64,000 nucleotides of DNA from Succiniclasticum ruminis DSM 9236 (GTDB lineage: Bacteria; Bacillota; Negativicutes; Acidaminococcales; Acidaminococcaceae). Both the position numbers and the translations under genes were made by a program. The stretch is from positions 124,001 to 188,000 of the forward strand of contig NZ_FONL01000003.1 of assembly GCF_900112895.1 (NCBI RefSeq), in the 5' to 3' direction. The notes below the pieces were generated by a model. It ran no database searches and was not told where the DNA came from. It saw only the letters and a program-made list of their open reading frames with translations. This document shows, piece after piece, positions 7,788 to 16,278 of this stretch. Position 1 is the first letter of the stretch; the number at the start of each line of letters is the position of its first letter.

Positions 7788-8444
7788 ATGAACTACAGGA
7801 TTATCGACAGGGAATCGTATTATCGGAAAGGTGTCTTTCATCATTTTTCCGAAGACTGCAAATGCTCCACATCGATGACAGCCCGGATTGATGTCACGGA
7901 TCTTGCGGAGTGTTCCCAAAAAACAAATACGAAGTTTTATATCAATTTCCTGTATATTCTCTCCAAAGTGATGAACTCGAGAGAGGATTACAGAATGGGT
8001 TATCTCTGGCAGACGGAAGAACTGATCTGCTATGATGTAATTCATCCAATACAGTATGTTTTTCATGAAGATACGGAGACCTTCACGCTGGTTTATACAG
8101 AATACTGTGAGGACTACGCGGTGTTTTATGCCAACGCGCTTCAGGATGTGGAAACGGCAAAGAAGACACGGGAATACGGGCTGGATATGGAAAATCATCC
8201 GAACTGGTTTGATGCTTCCTGTATTCCGTGGCTTTCCTACGATTCGCTGCATATTGAATTGCCGGACGGATATTTGTTTTTCGCTCCTATTGTCAACTGG
8301 GGAAAATACCGCAGGGAAAACGGAAGGCTGTTAATGCCGGTGACCGTGCGTCTGAATCACGCCATAGCAGACGGGTATCTGGTTGCCAATGTTTATCGCC
8401 TGCTGCAGCAGGAAATTCAATCGTTTGTACAGCAAGAGGCGTAA
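7788..8444 (+). CDS. CatA-like chloramphenicol acetyltransferase family protein
   Basis: Protein of 218 residues, the usual length of type A chloramphenicol acetyltransferases. The catalytic signature HAIADG places His191 and Asp195 near the C-terminus, as in the trimeric CAT fold. Conserved stretches such as TARIDVT and RLNHAIADGYLVA support the family. These enzymes move an acetyl group from acetyl-CoA to a hydroxyl acceptor; chromosomal homologues often act on other or unknown acceptors, so drug resistance should not be assumed. GGAGGAG lies upstream of the ATG. Confidence 0.82.
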   Translation: MNYRIIDRESYYRKGVFHHFSEDCKCSTSMTARIDVTDLAECSQKTNTKFYINFLYILSKVMNSREDYRMGYLWQTEELICYDVIHPIQYVFHEDTETFTLVYTEYCEDYAVFYANALQDVETAKKTREYGLDMENHPNWFDASCIPWLSYDSLHIELPDGYLFFAPIVNWGKYRRENGRLLMPVTVRLNHAIADGYLVANVYRLLQQEIQSFVQQEA

Positions 8445-8530
8445 AACCGGGTTTGTCAGGCTAATTTAACAGACAGTTTATCGATAAACCGCGGATTGCC
8501 TGAAAAGCAACAAATAAAGGATGATAGAGC

Positions 8531-9067
8531 ATGGAGTATATTCATCATTATGATTCACCGCTTGGCGGCATTACAATGGCCAGTGACGGCTGCGCCCTGA
8601 CCGGATTATGGTTCGATGGGCAGAAATACTTTGGCAACGGTCTGGGTAAAGATGTCCGGAAAGAAAATCTGCCTGTATTTGATCAGACAGTTCAATGGCT
8701 GGATATTTATTTCAGCGGCAGGGCACCCGGCTTTACTCCGCCGCTTAATATGAAAACTACGCCGTTTCGGAAGGAAGTCTGGGAAATCCTGCTGACCATT
8801 CCCTTTGGCCGGACCATGACTTATGGAGAGATTGCGGACAGGATCGCAAGGCAAAACGGTTTATCACGGATGTCGGCGCAGGCAGTCGGGGGAGCAGTGG
8901 GGCATAATGTAATTTCGCTTATTATTCCGTGCCACCGCATTGTCGGAACAAACGGCAGCCTGACCGGATATGCAGGGGGAATCGATAAGAAAGCGAAACT
9001 GTTAGCGCTGGAACAAGTGGATATGTCGTCGCTATTTGTGCCTGGGGCTTTAAATGTTTCGGGGTGA
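8531..9067 (+). CDS. ogt: Methylated-DNA-[protein]-cysteine S-methyltransferase
   Basis: Protein of 178 residues matching the Ogt/AdaC family. It has the active-site motif IIPCHRIVGTNGSLTGYAGG with acceptor Cys134, and the preceding helix-turn-helix region PFGRTMTYGEIA that inserts into the DNA minor groove. It repairs O6-alkylguanine by irreversibly taking the alkyl group onto Cys134. AAAGGA lies upstream of the start. The next gene starts about 70 bases later. Confidence 0.92.
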   Translation: MEYIHHYDSPLGGITMASDGCALTGLWFDGQKYFGNGLGKDVRKENLPVFDQTVQWLDIYFSGRAPGFTPPLNMKTTPFRKEVWEILLTIPFGRTMTYGEIADRIARQNGLSRMSAQAVGGAVGHNVISLIIPCHRIVGTNGSLTGYAGGIDKKAKLLALEQVDMSSLFVPGALNVSG

Positions 9068-9138
9068 TGCAATTTGATGGGGGGACAAAGTCAGCCTGCA
9101 AGTGGGATAGAGATATCCGTGTTTAGCGGAGGTGCTTC

Positions 9139-9741
9139 GTGATTCGTAATATGGTTTTTGATATTGGCAATGTGCTGATGGATTTCCGGTGGAAGGGGTA
9201 TATGCGGTCTTTGTTTGGCGAAGATGAGACACTGATACAGACTATCAATCAGGGAATCTGGCATAACGGCTGCTGGGCCGCCATGGATAAAGGTGAGATG
9301 GACGGAGCCGCAACGTTGCGGAGCGCTGTTGCTTTTGCGCCGCAATATGAAAAAGAAATCAAATTGACACTGGACAAGGTTGCCCTTGCTTTTCATAAAT
9401 GCGATTATGCGATTCCATGGGTACAGGAGCTGAAACGCATGGGGCTTAACGTATATTATCTTTCCAATTATTCCGCGTTTTCCATTGCGGCCAATCCGGA
9501 TGTATTGGATTTTATTCCCTGCATGGACGGCGGTGTATTTTCGTTTGAGGTGAAGGCCGTGAAGCCGGAACCGGAGATTTACCGCTGCCTTTGCGACAAG
9601 TATGGGCTGAAGCCGGAGGAGTGTCTCTTTACCGACGATGTTCCGGCCAATGTGAAGGGAGCGCAGGCCTGCGGATTTCAGGGCGTTGTGTTCGAAGGAT
9701 ATGAAAAAACGTATCCGCTGATTATGAAAGCGTTGCGATGA
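9139..9741 (+). CDS. HAD-superfamily hydrolase (epoxide hydrolase/phosphatase-like)
   Basis: Protein of 200 residues. Motif I is FDIGNVLMDF (nucleophile Asp8), motif II is YYLSNYS, motif III is the Lys of KAVKPEPEIYRC, and motif IV is FTDDVPANVKGA. This is the subfamily of YihX-type sugar phosphatases and soluble epoxide hydrolase N-domains. It probably dephosphorylates a small metabolite in the cytoplasm. The start is GTG, chosen because GCGGAGG lies eight bases upstream and no closer ATG fits. Confidence 0.87.
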   Translation: MIRNMVFDIGNVLMDFRWKGYMRSLFGEDETLIQTINQGIWHNGCWAAMDKGEMDGAATLRSAVAFAPQYEKEIKLTLDKVALAFHKCDYAIPWVQELKRMGLNVYYLSNYSAFSIAANPDVLDFIPCMDGGVFSFEVKAVKPEPEIYRCLCDKYGLKPEECLFTDDVPANVKGAQACGFQGVVFEGYEKTYPLIMKALR

Positions 9742-9758
9742 GAATTTGGTTTATCACT

Positions 9759-9806
9759 AACAGCTGTGGTATTTAATTCCCACGGCTGTTTTGTTATAAT
9801 GATTAA
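9759..9806 (+). repeat. Terminator/extended -10 repeat, copy 4
   Basis: ACAGCTGTGGTA pairs imperfectly with TCCCACGGCTGT. The T-tract runs into TGTTATAAT, with the -10 hexamer at 9795-9800. It lies between the HAD hydrolase gene and the TetR gene and can serve as terminator of one and promoter of the other. Confidence 0.75.
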
Positions 9807-9833
9807 AAGAGTTACCGCATATGGAGGATACCT

Positions 9834-10478
9834 ATGGATTTTCGCAGGGCAAACGGGGAAGAACAGAAACGGATACGGATGCAGCAGATTATTGACGCAA
9901 CCGCCGCGCTGTATGACGATATAGGCTACGACAAGATAACGTTTTCAAAGATCGCGTCGCGCGTAAATTTTACCCGGAATCTGCTGTATCATTATTGTTC
10001 CTGCAAGGAAGATATCTTTTTGTTATTACTGCTGCAGGACATTGATAATTATGTAACCGATGCCGCGCAGACATTCACGGAAGAAGTAAAGGACGTAGAT
10101 GCTTTCTGCAGGGAATGGAACGCGTTATGGCTGCGGCACCAGCGGATGGCGGGATTGTTCAGCATCGTCAACACCGTTATCCTGAAAGACGCGACGGAAG
10201 AAGCGCACATAAACTTCCGCGCGAAAATGCACGCCTCTTTCCTGCAGCTGCGAAAAGTCGTCCATCTTCTGTTTCCAACCTTTACCGGGAAAAAAGCGTA
10301 CCAGTTTGTGGAGTATCTGCATATGTTTGCGCTGGCGCGGTACCCTGCCAGCCTGGAATATAAACAGATTCAGCACATCCCCGTGTATCCGCATGTGGGA
10401 CATGGAACCAATCCATTTGCCGACGAATTCATTCCGTACATTAAACTGATTTTGCAGGCCCTGACGGAAAACGTCTGA
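9834..10478 (+). CDS. TetR-family transcriptional regulator
   Basis: Protein of 214 residues. The N-terminal helix-turn-helix of TetR repressors spans about residues 10-55 (ATAALYDDIGYDKITFSKIA, then RNLLYHYCSCKEDIF). The C-terminal part is the helical ligand domain, here of the TetR_C group with YPASLEYKQIQHIPVYPH. The target is not evident; the next gene downstream is a solute-binding lipoprotein with its own consensus promoter. GGAGGATACCT precedes the ATG. A hairpin terminator follows at 10549. Confidence 0.88.
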   Translation: MDFRRANGEEQKRIRMQQIIDATAALYDDIGYDKITFSKIASRVNFTRNLLYHYCSCKEDIFLLLLLQDIDNYVTDAAQTFTEEVKDVDAFCREWNALWLRHQRMAGLFSIVNTVILKDATEEAHINFRAKMHASFLQLRKVVHLLFPTFTGKKAYQFVEYLHMFALARYPASLEYKQIQHIPVYPHVGHGTNPFADEFIPYIKLILQALTENV

Positions 10479-10548
10479 TATCGCAGGGGCAGTGACAAAA
10501 AATACCGTAAGATTTATTTCCAAATAATAAAATACACTATCAATTCTT

Positions 10549-10584
10549 TGCGCCGTTAGTTATATATCGGCGCATTTTTATTTT
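10549..10584 (+). terminator. Intrinsic terminator of tetR-type gene
   Basis: TGCGCCG (10549-10555) pairs with CGGCGCA (10568-10574), followed by ATTTTTATTTT. Confidence 0.8.
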
Positions 10585-10588
10585 GCTG

Positions 10589-10666
10589 AATACTGCTTTA
10601 ATACAGTATTACACTATATAAGCGAGATATTTACACGTTGACAATAAGAAAAAATTGCTGTATAAT
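10589..10666 (+). promoter_or_regulatory. Consensus promoter with upstream dyad
   Basis: TTGACA (10638-10643), 17 bases, TATAAT (10661-10666): an exact sigma-70 consensus. Upstream is a perfect dyad AATACTG (10589-10595) / CAGTATT (10604-10610), a candidate operator. This drives the solute-binding lipoprotein at 10745. Confidence 0.8.
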
Positions 10667-10744
10667 ATCGACAGTTTAAGAAAAGTTTTTTATTAGAATT
10701 ACATACTAATAATTTAAGAAAAAATGCAGAAAGGAATGAAATCT

Positions 10745-12361
10745 ATGAAAAAATTATCCAAGAAATCGGCGGCTTTACTGGTGGCAGGTCTCGTAACCTG
10801 CGGTCTGCTGGGAGGCTGCGGCGGCGGTGACAAAAAAGCGGAACCGACGAAAGACGGCAAAGCTGCTGTCAAGACGCTGAACTTTGGAAGCCAGATGTAC
10901 TCAGAAGGATATCTCAATCCGGCTGCCCAGGTCAACACGGCCTGGAACCTGACCCGCTACGGCATTGGGCAGGCGCTGTTCCGGTTTGACGATCATGTAA
11001 AACCGGTTCCCTGCCTGGCGGAATCCGCAACGCCCAGCGACGGCAACAAGACATGGGTCATCAAACTGCGCAAGGGCGTTAAGTTCAGCAACGGCGAAGC
11101 TATGACAGCTACCAAGGTCAAGGAATATCTGGACTGGATCCGGGAAGCCGGTAAGAAAGGCTCTTCCAACCCGACCAAGTTCCTGGATGCCAAGGCAGTG
11201 GTTACGGCTGACGATGCTGCAGGAACCATTACCATTAAATCTGAAAAGATTTATGCGAACATGCCGGCCAATCTGGCGGATCCCACCATGTGTATCCTTG
11301 ATATTAAGAACACCAAGAACCTTGACACCGGTGTCATTGGTACCGGTCCGTACATGATTAAGAGTTTCAAACCGCATGTGGGCTACGAATTGGCTGCCAA
11401 TCCCCATTATTGGAACGGCAAGCCGCCCTATGATACGGTTAACATCATTTACATGGGCGATGCTTCCGCCAAGGCCAATGCGCTGCGCGCCGGCCAGATC
11501 GATCTGGCAGAAAATATCATGAGCGTTGCGGATCTGAAGGCCATGCAGTCTGATAAAAAGTACAAGGTTGATATTGCCCCCGGCACCCGTGTAGGCTTCA
11601 GCTGGATGAATGTGAGAGAAGGCCGTCCGCTGGCTAACAAAGCCCTGCGTCAGGCAGTACTGAAAGCCATTGACTACAAGACCATCTGTAAATCCAACAC
11701 GATCGGCGGTCTGTACACCCCGGGCGCGTCCATTATCCCCAGTTCTCTGGGCTATGGCTTTGACAAACTGAAAAATCCGTATGAATATGATCCGGAAGGC
11801 GCAAAGAAAATTCTGGATGAAGCCGGCATCAAAGACACGAATGGAGACGGTATCCGTGAGCTTAACGGCAAGAACATCGAGCTGCGTTACGTTTCCTACG
11901 CAAACCGTCTGCTGAACGACTTCTCCGATGCGCACACCCAGTATCTGAAAGCTGTCGGCATCGGCGTGAAGAGCGAGTACGGCAGCTCGGACGACTGCTG
12001 GCAGAAGCTGGTTGCCGGTGATTACGATTTTGACAATAACAACTGGAATGTAATGATTGCCGGATCGCCGACGGTCTTTATGGGCAACTGGTGGAGCAAA
12101 AACAAGGATAACTTCTGCGGTTTCAAGAGCGATGCCTACGATAAGGCCTATGAAGAACTGCGTGTAACCACGGACCAGAAACGTTATGCCGAACTGATGC
12201 AGCAGTGCCAGCAGATCCTGATTGATGAAGCGGCGGTCCTGGTGGACGGTTACTATAACAGCTGCTTCGTCTATAACACTGATAAAGTCGGGTACGCGCA
12301 TATTTATCCGCTGGATTACTATCATATTACCGACGAAATCAAACCGGTCGGCGCGAAGTAA
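10745..12361 (+). CDS. ABC transporter solute-binding lipoprotein (peptide/nickel family 5)
   Basis: Protein of 538 residues. The lipobox LLGGC places the lipidated Cys at 25. The body matches SBP family 5 (DppA/NikA-like): WVIKLRKGVKFSNGEAMTA, GTGPYMIKSFKP, NPHYWNGKPPYD and LRAGQIDLAE. It would deliver a peptide, a nickel chelate or a related solute to an inner-membrane ABC permease. No permease or ATPase gene is adjacent, so it is an orphan in this window. The ATG at 10745 is preferred over 10724 because AGAAAGGA lies before it. The exact consensus promoter suggests strong expression. The lipoprotein at 43430 is a second orphan of the same family. Confidence 0.87.
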   Translation: MKKLSKKSAALLVAGLVTCGLLGGCGGGDKKAEPTKDGKAAVKTLNFGSQMYSEGYLNPAAQVNTAWNLTRYGIGQALFRFDDHVKPVPCLAESATPSDGNKTWVIKLRKGVKFSNGEAMTATKVKEYLDWIREAGKKGSSNPTKFLDAKAVVTADDAAGTITIKSEKIYANMPANLADPTMCILDIKNTKNLDTGVIGTGPYMIKSFKPHVGYELAANPHYWNGKPPYDTVNIIYMGDASAKANALRAGQIDLAENIMSVADLKAMQSDKKYKVDIAPGTRVGFSWMNVREGRPLANKALRQAVLKAIDYKTICKSNTIGGLYTPGASIIPSSLGYGFDKLKNPYEYDPEGAKKILDEAGIKDTNGDGIRELNGKNIELRYVSYANRLLNDFSDAHTQYLKAVGIGVKSEYGSSDDCWQKLVAGDYDFDNNNWNVMIAGSPTVFMGNWWSKNKDNFCGFKSDAYDKAYEELRVTTDQKRYAELMQQCQQILIDEAAVLVDGYYNSCFVYNTDKVGYAHIYPLDYYHITDEIKPVGAK

Positions 12362-12754
12362 GCACATAATTTGCTGACAGACAACTGCAAGGCAGCAGAA
12401 AAATTCTGCCTGTCACAGACAGCCGGGACAAACCATTAATAATGGCGCTGCACAACAACCGGATTTGACAGAACTTTGAATAGTCTCCTTCCTTTCCGGT
12501 CTTGTCAAGTCCGGTGCAGTGCGTTATTTTGAACTGTTGATTACGTTAATACATAAGAAACAAATTCATATTCAGCCTGACAGCCGTAGATTTTTCTACG
12601 GCTGTTTTGTTATAATTAAAGCGATTATATTTAGATAGCCGGTGCAAATGTTTATTGCTGTTTTGTGTGGCGGGTACGGTTGGATTGATAGTATGCCGGG
12701 TGTCACGCCCTTTAAGGAGAAGTTGTTATATTTGGTAAAAGTGAGGAATTTATT
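12362..12754 (+). other. Intergenic region without a gene
   Basis: No supported coding sequence. It holds a short GCAGAA/TTCTGC hairpin (about 12398-12413) just after the lipoprotein gene and hairpin repeat copy 5 at 12580-12622. The last part is the leader of the LysR gene at 12755. Confidence 0.6.
12580..12622 (+). repeat. Terminator/extended -10 repeat, copy 5
   Basis: ACAGCCGTAGA pairs with TCTACGGCTGT (perfect stem); the T-tract runs into TGTTATAAT with the hexamer at 12611-12616. It lies about 140 bases before the LysR gene and is the last copy seen in the window. Confidence 0.78.
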
Positions 12755-13699
12755 ATGGAACTTCGCCAGCTTTTATATTTTGTCACCTGTGCGCGCTGCG
12801 GGTCGCTGACAACTGCTGCAGAGGAGCTTTATACGACACAGCCCCACGTCAGCATGGTCATTCGTGAACTGGAAAAGGAACTGGGAACACGCCTTTTTCT
12901 GCGCCGGTCTAACGGTGTGGAGCTGACGGAGGCGGGCGCGCGGGTTTACGGCTATGCGCAGGACACGCTGCGAAACGCCGAACTGTTCCGTTCTGTGGGG
13001 CGCGAGCAACGGGAACATTCACTGCGTGTGCTGACAAACAACAGCAGCAACATGGCGGTCATGCTGACGGCGTTTTACAACGAGCGAACCCGTAACGATA
13101 AAAAGGAGCCGGGGCTTTATTTGCAGTTTACGGAATGCGGCATTGAAAAGATGATTGCGCTTCTTTCCGCCAACGAGTATGACCTGGGCTTTCTCTTTGT
13201 CCCGGACACAAAACGTTCCGTGCTCCGCTATCTGATTGACCGGCGCCAGCTCATGTTTACACCGCTTCTCGACACAGATCTTGTGCTTTATGTAGGAAAA
13301 GATCATCCGCTGGCCAATCGTTCTTCCGTAACTCCGGAGGAACTGGCATCGCTTTCCTTTATCCAACTTGAGGACGATTTTTTCACCGTTGAAGATCTTT
13401 TGACAGGTTCGCCTGCGTTTAGTAAACAGACACTGGCTATCCGCCGCGTGGTACGGACTAACAGCGACCATATGATGATCCGTATGCTCGAAAAAACAGA
13501 GCTTTGCAACCTGGGCAGCTATTGGCTCAGGGATACTTACCGGCAGTACGATTTCCGCCGCATTCCCGTGGAAGGGATGCAGGGACGTATTGCTTTCGGT
13601 TATATCTCGCGTAAGGGTGAGCCTCTGGGGGCGGACACGGCTGACTTCCTTACATTCCTGCATCGCACATTACAGTCGGATGCGGTGGGAGCAAGATAA
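12755..13699 (+). CDS. LysR-family transcriptional regulator
   Basis: Protein of 314 residues. The N-terminal helix-turn-helix is at about 1-60 (GSLTTAAEELYTTQPHVSMV, LEKELGTRLFLRR), followed by the periplasmic-binding-like effector domain. It differs clearly from the paralogous pair at 2247 and 18214. The following gene on the same strand is a MATE exporter at 13881, which may be its target, although LysR regulators more often control divergent neighbours. GTGAGGAA lies upstream of the ATG. Confidence 0.88.
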   Translation: MELRQLLYFVTCARCGSLTTAAEELYTTQPHVSMVIRELEKELGTRLFLRRSNGVELTEAGARVYGYAQDTLRNAELFRSVGREQREHSLRVLTNNSSNMAVMLTAFYNERTRNDKKEPGLYLQFTECGIEKMIALLSANEYDLGFLFVPDTKRSVLRYLIDRRQLMFTPLLDTDLVLYVGKDHPLANRSSVTPEELASLSFIQLEDDFFTVEDLLTGSPAFSKQTLAIRRVVRTNSDHMMIRMLEKTELCNLGSYWLRDTYRQYDFRRIPVEGMQGRIAFGYISRKGEPLGADTADFLTFLHRTLQSDAVGAR

Positions 13700-13880
13700 A
13701 AAACTGATAAGAGTAGCCGATTCTTAATGCATTTACATGCTGTCCGGCGAATGGAGAGTTTTAACAGCAGAGCCATAAGGATTTCTTATACCCAAGCATA
13801 AAAATCACACCATATCGAAAACACGTCTTATTTGCTATACTTTTTTTACAACAAGAGTGTAGCAGGGAAGGCGTTTTTTC

Positions 13881-15344
13881 ATGAAATTTTTTTCTTGCAA
13901 TAAATCGAAGCTGGAATCAATCTCAATAAAAGACGGGAATTCATCCGGGGTGCCCGAAGAAGCGGCTACGGGTGAAGTGCGCATGGACGTAGGGCCCATT
14001 CACCGGAAACTGCTGGCGTATGCCGCACCGTTGCTCCTTATGCAGCTTCTGCTGCAGTTTTACAATATTGCGGACTGTGCCGTGGTCGGACGGTTTGGCG
14101 GTGCTTTCGATCTTGCGGCGGTTGGTGTTGCCGGGCTGGTGCTGGCGGTACATATCAATTTCTTTATCGGTTTTGGCGTCGGCGTCACGTCTGCTGTTTC
14201 ACGACTCTTTGGTGCCCGGCAGTATGACAAACTGCGCCAGGCCATTGCTACATCGGTGGCGATTGCAACTGCCGCAGGCATTCTCCTGACACTGATAGGG
14301 GAACTGCTGGGCAGGCGCTACCTCGTATGGCTCTCCTGTCCGGCTGAAGCGATGGGCGACGCGCTTCTGTATGCCCAAATCTGTTTCCTCGGTCTGATTC
14401 CACAGCTCGTTTATAATGTTTCCAATGGCGTTTTGCGCGCCCTTGGCAATACAAAAACACCGCTCTATTATCTGGCTGGCTCGGCTGTTTTGAACGTGGC
14501 TCTCGACCTGGTGCTTGCGGTGGGAATGAACTGCGGTCTGGAAGGCGTTGCCTGGGCCACGGTATCGGCGCAGTGGGTGCTGGGACTTGCCATGCTCAGG
14601 CGGATTACGCGTCTTGACGAACGTTTCCGCCTGACTGCCGGCACAAAACTTCTGCCCATGTCCGAACTGTTCAGACTGCTGCGACTCGGTATTCCATCGG
14701 GCATGCAGGCCGCGTTTATGAGCATTTCTTCCCTGCTGATCCAGATCAGTATTGACGGTTTTGGTCCCGCGGCCATGGCAGGTATGGTGGTCTACGCGAA
14801 AATCGAGGGATTCCTGTATTATCCGGCCTTTGCCTATGGCATGGCGCTGACTGGCTTTATCGGACAAAATCTTGGTTCCGGACGGCTTGACCGTGTGGAA
14901 GAGGCCATGCGCATCAGCCGGCGTACGGCGATTTACGGTACGATGGCTGTCTGTGCCGGCCTGATACTGATCGCCGAACCGTTAGTTTCGTTCTTCACCG
15001 GAGACCCGGCAACTCACACAAACGCCCTTGCCGCCGTATATTGGACGTTTCCATTCTACTTCCTCTATTCCCTGAACCAGGTGTACATCGGCGGGCTCAA
15101 AGGGTTAGGCGAGACGGGTATTCCCATGTTTTCCGCGCTTTTCGCTTACGCCCTGTTCCGTGTTTTGTGGTGCGAGGCGTTGTTGCCTCACTGGAACGAT
15201 ATGGCTGTCATCTATAACGCATATAACGTCAGCTTCCTCGTATCGCTGGCGATTCTCATCCCTGCCTACCGTCGAGTTTATCAACACTTGCACACATCCA
15301 AAGGGGAGGGAACAACCATGCCTGAAAAGTATCGCTTAGCATAA
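13881..15344 (+). CDS. MATE-family efflux transporter
   Basis: Protein of 487 residues with the twelve-helix MATE/DinF pattern. Typical stretches are LLLQFYNIADCAVVGRFGG, GFGVGVTSAVSRLFGAR, RALGNTKTPLYYL and FIGQNLGSGR. It exports drugs or metabolites using a Na+ or H+ gradient. The N-terminal 34 residues before MDVGPIHRKLLAY are hydrophilic and unusual; the start at 13881 follows GGGAAGG, but the ATG at 13983 would give a standard-length MATE protein. A TGCTATACT extended -10 lies about 40 bases upstream. It is one of three MATE genes in the window (also 22212 and 38614). Confidence 0.9.
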   Translation: MKFFSCNKSKLESISIKDGNSSGVPEEAATGEVRMDVGPIHRKLLAYAAPLLLMQLLLQFYNIADCAVVGRFGGAFDLAAVGVAGLVLAVHINFFIGFGVGVTSAVSRLFGARQYDKLRQAIATSVAIATAAGILLTLIGELLGRRYLVWLSCPAEAMGDALLYAQICFLGLIPQLVYNVSNGVLRALGNTKTPLYYLAGSAVLNVALDLVLAVGMNCGLEGVAWATVSAQWVLGLAMLRRITRLDERFRLTAGTKLLPMSELFRLLRLGIPSGMQAAFMSISSLLIQISIDGFGPAAMAGMVVYAKIEGFLYYPAFAYGMALTGFIGQNLGSGRLDRVEEAMRISRRTAIYGTMAVCAGLILIAEPLVSFFTGDPATHTNALAAVYWTFPFYFLYSLNQVYIGGLKGLGETGIPMFSALFAYALFRVLWCEALLPHWNDMAVIYNAYNVSFLVSLAILIPAYRRVYQHLHTSKGEGTTMPEKYRLA

Positions 15345-15351
15345 AAAAGCA

Positions 15352-15414
15352 GTATTAGACATTTCAAAATGATTTTTTTACAATAGGAGCAGGAGAATTA
15401 TCCTGCTCCTGTTT
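15352..15414 (+). promoter_or_regulatory. GTATTAGACATTTC promoter nested with a terminator
   Basis: The box GTATTAGACATTTC (15352-15365) and TACAAT (15379-15384) form a promoter for the gene at 15470. Immediately after the -10 comes a 10-bp stem AGGAGCAGGA/TCCTGCTCCT (15385-15410) with a following GTTTT, which can terminate the upstream MATE transcript. The predicted start point falls inside the stem, so only read-through RNA would form the full hairpin. Confidence 0.65.
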
Positions 15415-15469
15415 TCATTTATAAAATGCATGCACACGGATAGAATACAAAGAAAGTGAGGAAACTGTC

Positions 15470-16228
15470 TTGCGCGTATCTATTCAGAAAATGTTAGGAA
15501 AATCATTGAAGTCGTTAGTCTTAGCGGGGTGTTTGATGATGACAGCACAAGTTACGGAAGCAAAAGCAATTACTACACCGGACGGCGGGATGCCTCTGGT
15601 CCATTGGGCCGTGCTGCAGTCCAAGCCGGGTACAATGAGCGAAATGATGGGCATGGCCGCACGGAATGTGGCGCCCCTGGCAGCGAAAGAAACCGGCACG
15701 TACGCGTTGTATGGGAGCCTGGACAAACAGAACCCCAATGTAATGCGCCTGTTGGAAATTTATGAAGACGAAACTGCGTATGAAATCCATGTTGGAACCG
15801 ACGGCTTTCATAAGTACAAAGAAGAACGGAAAGAAATTCTGGAAAAACTTGTGATTCTTCCCGTTGACCCCATTGTGCTGGAACAGAAAACCGAAGGAAC
15901 CGGAACCAATGTGGTGCTTCACCTGTATGAAGTAAAACCGGAAAAGCTGGATGCGTTTAAGAAACTGATCGCTAAAGAAATGCGCCGGGGAGTGAAAGAA
16001 GACGCCGGCGTTATGGGACTGTTCGCGACGGCAGAACAGGAACGCTCCAACGTGATACACACGTATGAGTTGTTTAAAGATGACGCGGCGCGCGATGCAT
16101 ATAAAAATTCAAAAGCCCATCAGGCATTTTGGAAAAAAGCGCAGCAGATGCTGAACAGCACAAAAGAAATTGAAAATCTGCCGGGCAATGTAGTGCTGAG
16201 CAAAAAAGGATTTCACGATAAAAAGTAA
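15470..16228 (+). CDS. Exported protein with two ABM-type (antibiotic biosynthesis monooxygenase) domains
   Basis: Protein of 252 residues. The N-terminal hydrophobic stretch SLVLAGCLMMTAQVTEAKA looks like a signal peptide, with a possible lipobox Cys near residue 21. Two dimeric alpha-beta-barrel modules follow: about 45-125 (LVHWAVLQSKPGTMSEMMGM, YALYGSLDK, YEDETAYEIH) and about 145-235 (VVLHLYEVKPEKLDAFKKLI, GLFATAEQE, FKDDAARDAYK). Single-domain relatives (YgiN, LsrG) act on quinols or AI-2 derivatives in the cytosol; an exported tandem form is unusual. The start is TTG after AAGTGAGG. It belongs to the group of genes preceded by the GTATTAGACATTTC box. Confidence 0.75.
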   Translation: MRVSIQKMLGKSLKSLVLAGCLMMTAQVTEAKAITTPDGGMPLVHWAVLQSKPGTMSEMMGMAARNVAPLAAKETGTYALYGSLDKQNPNVMRLLEIYEDETAYEIHVGTDGFHKYKEERKEILEKLVILPVDPIVLEQKTEGTGTNVVLHLYEVKPEKLDAFKKLIAKEMRRGVKEDAGVMGLFATAEQERSNVIHTYELFKDDAARDAYKNSKAHQAFWKKAQQMLNSTKEIENLPGNVVLSKKGFHDKK

Positions 16229-16278
16229 AAAGAATAAGAAATGTAATATAAATAATTAAAACAAGGAGACTATTTAAA

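Noticed and set aside
7788-8444. Acquired chloramphenicol resistance gene
   Set aside because: The enzyme family fits, but there are no mobile-element signs around it and its composition matches its neighbours, so a native acetyltransferase of unknown acceptor is the safer reading.
10901-12367. 488-residue frame on the minus strand
   Set aside because: Antisense shadow of the solute-binding lipoprotein gene; its residue make-up reflects the codon pattern of the true gene.
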